Position numbers and translations under genes: made by a program. A stretch of DNA of 29,608 bases from CAMAUF01 sp046152925. GTDB taxonomy: Bacteria; Chloroflexota; Dehalococcoidia; Tepidiformales; Tepidiformaceae. Location of the stretch: contig JBJXFX010000093.1 of the NCBI GenBank assembly GCA_046152925.1, positions 1 through 29,608 on the forward strand. The letters are read 5' to 3'. Every line of letters begins with the position of its first letter. The stretch's first letter is position 1. Under the pieces are notes generated by a model. The model was not told where the DNA came from and made no database searches. It was given only the letters and a program-made list of their open reading frames with translations. Of the stretch, positions 23,657 through 29,608 are shown one piece after another.

Positions 23657-24226
23657 GTGAAAGATCGCCTCCGCCAAGTCCTCGCCGAGTACACACCCCA
23701 GCCCGTCGACCACGACCCGGCGCTTTGGCAGGCAGCCGTGCTGGTGCTGATATGCACCGACGCTGGTGGCCGACCCCACGTCGTCTTTCAGAAGCGCACC
23801 GACAAGGTAGACGCGCACAAGGGCCAGATCAGTTTTCCCGGCGGCGGCCGCGACCCCGAGGACCCGCACTTAATCCATACGGCGCTGCGGGAGACGCACG
23901 AAGAGATAGGCGTCCACCCGGACCACATCGAGGTCCTCGGCGAGATCGACCAAATCAAGACGATCTCGAACTTCATCGTGACGCCGTACGTCGGCTGGCT
24001 AGACCGTTACCCCTACGAATGGCAGTTCAGCCACGACGAAGTCGCCTACCTCCTCGAAGTCCCAGTCGACCACCTGCTCGACCCTTTGAACTTCGTGCCC
24101 GACCGCCGCAAGGTCGGGGGCCGCGAGGTGGTGATGCCCTCCTACCGGTGGAAGGACGACCTGATCTGGGGTGCGACGGGCCGGATGCTCACGAATTTTC
24201 TCGACCTTTGGACGACCGCGCGATAG
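23657..24226 (+). CDS. Nudix hydrolase, CoA pyrophosphatase type
   Basis: This 189-residue protein has the two signatures of coenzyme A pyrophosphatases: the upstream motif RTDKVDAHKGQISFPGG (residues 48-63) and the Nudix helix ALRETHEEIGV (76-86) with metal-binding Glu79, Glu82 and Glu83. As in E. coli NudL, the first Nudix glutamate is not at the standard spacing. It would cleave CoA or acyl-CoA to 4'-phosphopantetheine forms and 3',5'-ADP. Next to a phosphotransferase linked to acyl-CoA metabolism, a role in acyl-CoA turnover is plausible. Start is GTG, ten bases after the upstream stop. Confidence 0.88.
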   Translation: MKDRLRQVLAEYTPQPVDHDPALWQAAVLVLICTDAGGRPHVVFQKRTDKVDAHKGQISFPGGGRDPEDPHLIHTALRETHEEIGVHPDHIEVLGEIDQIKTISNFIVTPYVGWLDRYPYEWQFSHDEVAYLLEVPVDHLLDPLNFVPDRRKVGGREVVMPSYRWKDDLIWGATGRMLTNFLDLWTTAR

Positions 24227-24248
24227 CGCGCTTGCGCCTTCTCGCGGG

Positions 24249-24254
24249 TACGAT
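24249..24254 (+). promoter_or_regulatory. Candidate -10 hexamer for leaderless murE
   Basis: TACGAT is followed by six bases (CGCAAC) and the ATG of murE at 24261. There is no Shine-Dalgarno and no clear -35. Confidence 0.4.
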
Positions 24255-24260
24255 CGCAAC

Positions 24261-25796
24261 ATGGCGCAACCTCAACCGCTCATGGGCATCCTCGGAGCCG
24301 TCGCAGGCGCGCGGCTTGTTTCAGGCACGCTCGATGGCTCGATCTCGGCCGTTGAGCACGATTCCCGGAAGGTGATTCCTGGGACGCTGTTCATCGCTGT
24401 CCCGGGGTTCACGACCGACGGCCATCAGTTCCTGCCGGAGGCAATCGCTGCCGGGGCAGGGGCGATCATGGTCGAAGAATCGCGGCGTCCCATCTGGGAG
24501 GTCCTCAGCCTCGGGGTGCCGACCTTCGTCGTCCCTGATTGCCGCGTCGCGATGAGCGCGGCGGCCGCTTGGTTCTATCGTTACCCGAGCCGTGGGATGA
24601 CCGTGGTCGGGATTACGGGCACGGACGGCAAGACCACGACATCCCACCTCCTGACCTCGGTCCTCGAAGCTGCCGGCCGCAAGGTTGGCCGTCTCGGGAC
24701 GGTCGACACCTATATGCCGGGCGCGAGCGGGAAGGTATCGCAGCGCATGAGCACGCCCGAAGCGCCGGAAGTACAGGCGTTGCTCCGCCAGATGGTCGAC
24801 GCAGGCTGTGATGCCGCCATCGTGGAGTCGACCAGCCATGGGCTCGCTCTGCACCGGTTGGACCACGTCGAGTACGACGTTGCCATGATGACCAACATCA
24901 CGGGCGACCACTTGGACTTCCACCAGACGTTCGAGGCCTATCGCGAAGCGAAAGCCGCGCTCTTTGCCGCGCTCGACGCGCACCCGGCCAAGACCTCGCC
25001 GAGGACCGCGATCGTGAACCTCGACGACCCGTCCGCGAACTACATGCTTGCCAAGACGATGGCGCCGTCGTTCACGTTTGCGCTCGATACGCCGGCTGAT
25101 GTGACGGCGGCGGACGTGCGTCTCACTGCCTCGGGGAGTGGATTCAGACTGATGACCCCGATCGGGCAGGCTGGCGTCCACATCGGCCTGCCCGCGCGGT
25201 TCAACGTCGCCAACGCACTCGCGGCGGCGGCCGCCGGGATCGCCTGTGGCGCGACGGTGCCCGGCATCGTCCGCGGTCTCCGCGAGTCGAAGGGCGTGCC
25301 GGGCCGCATGGAGCGGATTGAGGCCGGCCAGCCGTTCGAGGTGATCGTCGACTACGCGCACACGGGCGACGCCGTCCGCAAAGTCCTTGAGGTGTTGCGC
25401 TCGGTCGGGAGCGGCAAGCTGATGATCGTCGTTGGCGCTGCAGGCGACCGCGACCCCGGCCGGCGCTTCGGCGTCGCGCGGGCTGCGGCCGAGGGCGCCG
25501 ATTTCGCCATCTTCACGAACGAAGACCCGCGCAACGAAGACCCAGCTGCCATCGTCCGGGAAATTGGCCGTCATGCGGAGGATGCCGGCCGCAGGCGTGG
25601 CGAGGACTTCATCGAAATCGAGGACCGGCGAGAGGCGATCCGCGAAGCGCTCCGGCGGGCACAGCCGGGGGACATCGTCGTCGTCGCGGGCAAGGGCCAT
25701 GAACAGACGATCATTTACGGCTCAGTGGCCCATCCCTGGGACGACCGCAGCGTGACCCGCGAGGCGCTCGCCGAGTTGGGCTATGGCGGAAGCTGA
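24261..25796 (+). CDS. murE: UDP-MurNAc-tripeptide synthetase (Mur ligase, MurE)
   Basis: The 511-residue protein shows the complete MurE plan: N-terminal DSRKV at 34-38, the ATP loop GTDGKTT at 120-126, substrate motif STPEAPE, the carbamylated-lysine position Lys231 (EAYREAKAALF), RFNVANALAAAA, and the C-terminal DYAHTGD at 364-370. It adds the third residue of the peptidoglycan stem peptide. At the residue-selecting position it has EDPR (421-424) instead of the DNPR of meso-diaminopimelate enzymes; the Arg is kept, so the amino acid added is uncertain. No other cell-wall or division genes flank it. The amine oxidase gene begins three bases after its stop. Confidence 0.92.
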   Translation: MAQPQPLMGILGAVAGARLVSGTLDGSISAVEHDSRKVIPGTLFIAVPGFTTDGHQFLPEAIAAGAGAIMVEESRRPIWEVLSLGVPTFVVPDCRVAMSAAAAWFYRYPSRGMTVVGITGTDGKTTTSHLLTSVLEAAGRKVGRLGTVDTYMPGASGKVSQRMSTPEAPEVQALLRQMVDAGCDAAIVESTSHGLALHRLDHVEYDVAMMTNITGDHLDFHQTFEAYREAKAALFAALDAHPAKTSPRTAIVNLDDPSANYMLAKTMAPSFTFALDTPADVTAADVRLTASGSGFRLMTPIGQAGVHIGLPARFNVANALAAAAAGIACGATVPGIVRGLRESKGVPGRMERIEAGQPFEVIVDYAHTGDAVRKVLEVLRSVGSGKLMIVVGAAGDRDPGRRFGVARAAAEGADFAIFTNEDPRNEDPAAIVREIGRHAEDAGRRRGEDFIEIEDRREAIREALRRAQPGDIVVVAGKGHEQTIIYGSVAHPWDDRSVTREALAELGYGGS

Positions 25797-25799
25797 AAG

Positions 25800-26378
25800 G
25801 TGCGACGACGCGCCCTGCTCCGATGGCCGTTGGGCGGGCTTGCGCTCTGGGCGGCGGCTGCCTGTGGCGGCAAGGCCGTGAAGACGCAGCGCGTCCCGAG
25901 CCCGGTCGCCATGCTGAGGACGTCCTGGTCGACCGACCCGTGGACGCTGGGCTCCTACTCGTTCATCCCGGCCGGGGCCAACCCTGGGGATCGTCGAGCG
26001 CTTCGCGAACCCGTCGCAGGCCGCATCTTCTTCGCGGGAGAGGCGATGGCCATCGAAGACCCGGCGACGGTCCACGGGGCGATCGCCTCGGGCCGGGAGA
26101 CGGCCGAGCGCGTCCTTACCGCGGCCAAGCCGGGCGAGCTGGTCGTCGTGATCGGCGCCGGCGTCGCGGGCCTGATGGCGGCGCAGGCCCTCCGCGAGGG
26201 CGGGGCCGAGGTCGAAGTGGTGGAGGCGCGCGACCGGATCGGCGGCCGGGTGGCGACTGTCCAGCCGGCGGGATGGCCGTTTCCGCTTGAGCTTGGCGCA
26301 TCCTGGGTGCAGAACTATCGCGCGAGCGACCTGGCGAGCCGCCTTCGCGCGGCGGATGTCGACACCGTCCGGGTTTGA
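25800..26378 (+). CDS. 5' part of a circularly permuted flavin amine oxidase (lipoprotein signal, C-terminal segment, Rossmann domain)
   Basis: The frame (GTG start, 192 residues) has an unusual order. Residues 1-22 are a lipoprotein-like signal (MRRRALLRWPLGGLALWAAA, then AC with Cys22). Residues about 33-107 are what normally ends a flavin amine oxidase: SWSTDPWTLGSYSFIPAGA, GRIFFAGEA and DPATVHGAIASGRETAERVL. Only then comes the FAD-binding Rossmann start VVVIGAGVAGLMAAQAL with EARDRIGGRV, which normally lies at the N-terminus. The frame ends at TGA (26376-26378) inside the gene; dropping one G from GGG at 26371-26373 reads VRFDWD and continues into the next frame. It follows murE by three bases. 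Confidence 0.75.
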   Translation: MRRRALLRWPLGGLALWAAAACGGKAVKTQRVPSPVAMLRTSWSTDPWTLGSYSFIPAGANPGDRRALREPVAGRIFFAGEAMAIEDPATVHGAIASGRETAERVLTAAKPGELVVVIGAGVAGLMAAQALREGGAEVEVVEARDRIGGRVATVQPAGWPFPLELGASWVQNYRASDLASRLRAADVDTVRV

Positions 26379-27156
26379 CTGGGACGCAGCCGCCATCCTC
26401 GGCAGCGCGGGCAAGCGCCTCCGGGCGCGCGACCTGGAGGGGGCGGCCGAAGCGATCGAGGAAGCCGTCGAATGGGCGGAGTCGCAGGGTGACGGCGTTT
26501 CGTTGGCCGAAGCGCTCGCCGCGACCGCTGGCGATGTCGCCCCCCAACTCCTCGAACACGTGCTTGAGACGGAGCTGGCCGCTGAGTTCGGCGCATCCGC
26601 CGCCGAGCTCTCGGCGAAGTGGGCGCTGGCAGAAGGCGGTGAGGGGGACGACCTGTTGGTCACCGGAGGCTACGGAGGCCTCGCCTCGGCACTCGCGACG
26701 GGGACACGGGTGACGCTATCCCAACCCGTCGAGCGCGTCGCCCTCCGGGATGACGGGGTCGAGGTAACCGGGCCGGCCGGCTTTCGCCGGACCGCGGGAC
26801 GAGTCGTCGCCACGGCGCCGCTCGGCGTGCTGGCGGCGGGGAAGATCAGGTTCGAACCGGAGTTGCCGGCAACTCACCGGGAAGCGCTCGGCCGGCTGAA
26901 GATGGGGCTGCTGGACAAGCTTTGGCTTCGGTTTGAGAAGCCCTTCTGGAAGGAACCCGCCGTCTTCTGGACGCTCGTCGCGCCGCGGGGCACCCCCTAT
27001 CGAGAGTGGATCAATCTGGAGCCGCTGACGGGCGAGCCCGTCTTGCTCGGGCTGAACGGGGGCGACACCGCGCGGGCCTGGGCCAGCAGGAGCGACGCCG
27101 AGCACGAGGAGGCGGCGCTGGCCGCCCTCCGAGCGTTCCTCGACGCCGGTTGGTGA
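26356..27156 (+). CDS. 3' part of the circularly permuted flavin amine oxidase (substrate and central FAD domain)
   Basis: This frame continues the protein broken at about 26372; meaningful sequence starts at FDWDAAA (26374). It covers the central portion of a monoamine/polyamine oxidase: helical substrate domain, VTGGYGGLASALA, the loop VVATAPLGVLAAGKI, and MGLLDKLWLRFEKPFW with the conserved active-site lysine. It stops at 27154-27156 after AALAALRAFLDAGW, exactly where a normal enzyme would continue with the segment found instead at the 5' end. Joined across the break the product would have about 451 residues, a normal full family length, so nothing seems missing. If the break is real, this half would only be made by reinitiation (ATG 26356) or frameshifting. 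Confidence 0.75.
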   Translation: MSTPSGFDWDAAAILGSAGKRLRARDLEGAAEAIEEAVEWAESQGDGVSLAEALAATAGDVAPQLLEHVLETELAAEFGASAAELSAKWALAEGGEGDDLLVTGGYGGLASALATGTRVTLSQPVERVALRDDGVEVTGPAGFRRTAGRVVATAPLGVLAAGKIRFEPELPATHREALGRLKMGLLDKLWLRFEKPFWKEPAVFWTLVAPRGTPYREWINLEPLTGEPVLLGLNGGDTARAWASRSDAEHEEAALAALRAFLDAGW

Positions 27157-27181
27157 GGGGCGGCCACCGAAGCGCAAGGCG

Positions 27182-27752
27182 TCACTCCGCCCGGCGGAGG
27201 TCAGAGCGTTCCCAGACGACCGCGCCGGTCGAATCGAGGCCGCGGACGCGTTCGGGGACGCCGCGAAAGCCATCCAAATGGATGAGGTAGCCGCGAGCCC
27301 CGGTCTCAAATCGTTCCGTCTTCCCGGCATACGTCACCTCAAGCGCAATGGTCCGGCGATCCGGCCTTTCACCGAAGAGGAGGGCTGGCCGGCCCATCCG
27401 GACGCCGACTTCGGGCGGCGTCCGCGCCGCGGGCACACTCACCCAGTCGCCCGAGAGCTGCCAGCGCGGGGTGGGCGGCGACTCAATGCTGATGATGTCG
27501 CGGCGTAAGCGGTCGAGCCGCATACGCGTGCCGTCGGCGCTCCTGAAAGGCGACCCAAGGCCCGTCACCCGCGTCCAGGTAGGCGAGAAGCTCGCCACCG
27601 AGCAGCCGACCGCCGTCGAGTTCGGTGGCGTCGGGCGGGTCTGAGCGAATCGAGCTCGCGAAGCCGAGGAGCGACAGGCCGGCTACAACCGTCGCAACTG
27701 CGAGGACCATCGCGATCCATCGACGCTTCATCGGTTGGCCCGCCACGTTCAT
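27182..27752 (-). pseudogene. Membrane-anchored hypothetical protein, frame disrupted near 27545
   Basis: The N-terminal part starts at the ATG at 27752 (GGAGG four bases upstream) with MKRRWIAMVLAVATVVAG, a signal or single membrane helix, and runs to DGPWVAF. In that frame it degenerates and stops at 27483. The next frame continues sensibly as RSADGTRMRLDRLRRDIISI and ends at 27182 with a beta-rich C-terminal region (TIALEVTYAGKTERFETGA, VVWERSDLRR). Removing one T (minus strand) from the TTT at 27546-27548 restores a continuous protein of about 189 residues. I do not recognise a family. It is convergent with the also disrupted amine oxidase gene and divergent from ispG. The break may be a sequencing error or decay. 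Confidence 0.6.
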
Positions 27753-27828
27753 GCCGCCTCCGCTGGACGCCTCACTCCATGATGGCAGAACCGTGGGCGC
27801 CGTCACCGCCGTATTTACACGGCGCTGG

Positions 27829-27834
27829 TAAACT
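27829..27834 (+). promoter_or_regulatory. Candidate extended -10 for leaderless ispG
   Basis: TGG-TAAACT (an extended -10 form) is followed by six bases and the ATG of ispG at 27841, so transcription would begin at or next to the start codon. A dyad GCCGT-N6-ACGGC (27808-27823) lies immediately upstream and could be an operator. Confidence 0.45.
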
Positions 27835-27840
27835 GTGGGC

Positions 27841-28995
27841 ATGAAGCGAGCCAACACACGTGCGGTCCGGGCCGGCAGCGTCACCATCGGTGGCGGACAC
27901 CCCTTCATCGTCCAGTCGATGTGCGCGACGCGCACCCAGGACATCGAAGCCACCGTTGCGCAGGCGCAGATGTTACATAACGCTGGCGCCGGGCTGGTGC
28001 GGATTGCAGTCGACAACGCGAAGGACGTCGAAGCGCTAGCCGAAATCCGGGGCCGCGTCCCCGAGGCGAACCTCGTGGTCGACCTCCAGGAGAACTATCG
28101 CCTGGTCGAAACGGTCGCGCCGCACGTGAACAAGGTGCGCTACAACCCGGGACACCTCTACCACCACGAGAAGTCGAAGCCCGTGCGCGACAAGGTCGCG
28201 TTCATCGCCGAGCACGTCGCGAAGAACGACTGCGCGATGCGCGTGGGAGTGAATTGCGGGTCGGTCGACCCCGAAATGGCCGCCAAGTTCGAAGGGGCCG
28301 ACGAGCCGGCCCTCGATGGTGTAACCGCGATGGTCGAGAGCGCCCTCGAGCACTGCCGCATCCTCGACGACCTCGGCTTCACCCGGTACGTGGTCTCGCT
28401 CAAGGACAGCGACCCGCGCAAGGTGATCGCTGGCAACGAGCGCTTCGCCGCCGCCCGGCCCGACGTCCCCCTCCACCTCGGCGTCACCGAGGCCGGCATG
28501 CTCCCCGACGGCGCGATCAAGACGCGGATCGCCTTCGAGCAGCTGATCAGCCGCGGGATTGGCGACACGCTTCGCGTTTCCCTCACGCTCCCGTTCGCGG
28601 AGAAGTGGCGCGAGGTGGAAGTCGGCCGCCAGATCCTGGCGGACATCGAAGCCGGCCGGTACCGGAGCGTGCCGCAATTCATCGACTCGGGGCTGAACCT
28701 CATCAGTTGCCCGAGCTGCAGCCGGGTCGAGAACGAAGCGTTCGTCGACCTCGCCTTCCAGGTGCGAGAGATGTCGCAGTACGCGAAGCCGTACGACATC
28801 ACGATCGCGGTGATGGGCTGTCGCGTGAACGGCCCCGGCGAGACGGACGACGCCGACCTCGGGCTCTGGTGCGGCCCCACCTACGTGAACCTGAAGAAGG
28901 GGCCGGTCGAGGTCGGGGCATTCAAGTACGACGAGGTCCTGGCGCGGCTGAAGGTGGAGCTCGACGCGATCATCGCCGAGAAGTCGAAGCGTTAA
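27841..28995 (+). CDS. ispG: 4-hydroxy-3-methylbut-2-enyl diphosphate synthase
   Basis: This 384-residue [4Fe-4S] enzyme catalyses the penultimate step of the MEP isoprenoid pathway, converting MEcPP to HMBPP. The TIM-barrel start is TRAVRAGSVTIGGGHPFIVQ followed by SMCATRTQD. Cluster ligands are Cys290 and Cys293 (SCPSCSR) and Cys327 plus Glu334 (GCRVNGPGE), the same pattern as E. coli GcpE. This is the short bacterial form without the inserted domain of plants. I prefer the ATG at 27841; a GTG two codons earlier is possible. No Shine-Dalgarno is present and a TAAACT hexamer sits six bases upstream. Only a weak hairpin (29008-29024) follows. Confidence 0.95.
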   Translation: MKRANTRAVRAGSVTIGGGHPFIVQSMCATRTQDIEATVAQAQMLHNAGAGLVRIAVDNAKDVEALAEIRGRVPEANLVVDLQENYRLVETVAPHVNKVRYNPGHLYHHEKSKPVRDKVAFIAEHVAKNDCAMRVGVNCGSVDPEMAAKFEGADEPALDGVTAMVESALEHCRILDDLGFTRYVVSLKDSDPRKVIAGNERFAAARPDVPLHLGVTEAGMLPDGAIKTRIAFEQLISRGIGDTLRVSLTLPFAEKWREVEVGRQILADIEAGRYRSVPQFIDSGLNLISCPSCSRVENEAFVDLAFQVREMSQYAKPYDITIAVMGCRVNGPGETDDADLGLWCGPTYVNLKKGPVEVGAFKYDEVLARLKVELDAIIAEKSKR

Positions 28996-29067
28996 GCTGA
29001 GCGGACTGGCCTCCGATTCAGGCCCACTCGCCTGCTAACGGCTCCCGGACCGCAGGTCGCGACCAAA

Positions 29068-29283
29068 TCACTGCCGGATGTCCTCCACGCTGTACTCCGG
29101 TTCATCATCGCCATAGAGGCTTGCGAGATGCGTGAGGCCAACCTCACTCCATGCCCGCTGCTCAGCCCGCAACGCAAGATAGCCCGCAAAGTCGATCAGC
29201 CCCGGCAGTTCCTCGGTGGGAATCTCCCTGACCGCTTCCTCAAGCTGGGATATGAGCGGCACCCGCTCGTCTTGAGATTCCAC
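29068..29283 (-). CDS. Small antitoxin-like protein
   Basis: The 71-residue acidic product begins at GTG (29281-29283) with GGAGGAGG about ten bases upstream. Its first half (LEEAVREIPTEELPGLIDFA) resembles DUF2281-type helical antitoxins, and its C-terminus (YGDDEPEYSVEDIRQ) resembles the acidic tails of MazE/RelB-like antitoxins. No toxin gene is found: only about 70 bases separate it from the convergent ispG, and the upstream neighbour is a DUF937 protein. So it is either an orphan antitoxin or a small regulator of another kind. Confidence 0.6.
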   Translation of the reverse strand: MESQDERVPLISQLEEAVREIPTEELPGLIDFAGYLALRAEQRAWSEVGLTHLASLYGDDEPEYSVEDIRQ

Positions 29284-29326
29284 GGAACGTAGACCTCCTC
29301 CAGGTGAGCCGCTCTAAGAAGCCGCC

Positions 29327-29608
29327 TCAGCGCTTCCCGAGGCGCCCGATGAGGTCTCCGATCCCGCCACCGTCGCCGCCCTTCTTCTTCGGAGCGCCCG
29401 GATTCGGGTTGCCCAGCAGGCCGCCGAGGCCGCCGGGCAGGTTCTTCAACATCCCCTGAAGCTGGTCGTTTTGGAGCATCCCGGCGAGGCCGGCAGCGTC
29501 GAGGCCGCCACCCTTGGCCTGCTTGCCCAATGCACCCATGACCAACGGGGCGAGCAGCTTCATGAGCTGGTCGGCCTGGCCGCCGCCGAGGCCGCTGAGG
29601 GCTTGGAT
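29327..29608 (-). CDS. DUF937 family protein, C-terminal part (partial)
   Basis: The frame runs in from the right edge of the window and ends at 29327, giving 93 visible residues. It shows the DUF937 pattern of Gly/Leu-rich helices (SGLGGGQADQLMKLLAPLVM, GALGKQAKGGGLD, AGLAGMLQND), followed by a Gly/Pro/Lys-rich tail and GGIGDLIGRLGKR. The function of this family is not established. An internal ATG at 29561-29563 is not the true start, because the frame is open and in family pattern upstream of it. Confidence 0.75.
   Translation of the reverse strand: MQALSGLGGGQADQLMKLLAPLVMGALGKQAKGGGLDAAGLAGMLQNDQLQGMLKNLPGGLGGLLGNPNPGAPKKKGGDGGGIGDLIGRLGKR

Noticed and set aside
24321..25700. Long minus-strand open frame opposite murE
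   Set aside because: No motifs, and fully antisense to an intact Mur ligase.
25800..26378. Reading the first amine oxidase frame as a separate small gene of different function
   Set aside because: Its two halves match opposite ends of one enzyme family, and the sequence continues in the next frame after a one-base break; together they make exactly one full-length protein.
29008..29024. Terminator after ispG
   Set aside because: Only a five-base stem (GGCCT/AGGCC) without a T-run; too weak to call.

Overview
The window is strongly GC-rich and gene-dense, with mostly metabolic and surface genes and no phage, transposon or CRISPR content. The family mix suggests a free-living, walled member of the Chloroflexota, possibly Dehalococcoidia-like. 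That mix includes luciferase-like oxidoreductases, soluble P450s, DUF1800/DUF1501 exported proteins, a TIG-repeat surface protein, an ACAD10-like phosphotransferase and a small Cys/His protein. The assignment is inference; no marker gene here proves it.

Layout. Positions 1-2139: the end of an unknown gene, a strong hairpin, then on the minus strand a TIM-barrel sugar isomerase-like protein and a luciferase-like oxidoreductase. 2268-4341: a P450-SDR gene pair. 4352-7407 (minus): a coupled set (hypothetical protein, threonine aldolase, lipoprotein) followed by an orphan winged-helix regulator with its own promoter-like sequence. 7493-8857 (minus): tRNA-Pro(UGG), pyrD and a small Cys/His protein. 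9159-11425: an Mrp-type P-loop Fe-S carrier and a NYN-domain ribonuclease-like protein. 11496-15029: a second luciferase-like oxidoreductase, a SAM methyltransferase and a second P450. 15036-16667 (minus): a ThDP enzyme. 16867-22064: a secreted seven-TIG-repeat protein facing a DUF1800/DUF1501 export pair. 22193-25796: phosphotransferase, small partner protein, CoA-type Nudix hydrolase and murE. 25800-27156: a flavin amine oxidase whose parts are in the wrong order. 27182-27752 (minus): a frame-disrupted anchored protein. 27841-29608: ispG, an antitoxin-like protein and the end of a DUF937 protein.

Two observations stand out. First, the amine oxidase at 25800-27156 appears circularly permuted: the normally C-terminal FAD-domain segment comes first, after a lipoprotein signal, and the protein ends where that segment should begin. 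It also carries a one-base frame break. Second, at least five genes without a clear Shine-Dalgarno (SD) sequence (sugar isomerase, pyrD, Nudix, murE, ispG) have a TANNNT -10-like hexamer ending 6-7 bases before the start codon. That is the arrangement expected of leaderless transcripts. Most other genes have good SD sequences or are coupled by ATGA overlaps.

The two P450s, two luciferase-like oxidoreductases, SDR, methyltransferase and ThDP enzyme suggest oxidative turnover of small organic or lipid-like compounds, but no substrate can be read from the sequence. All residue positions were counted by hand and no database search was possible.
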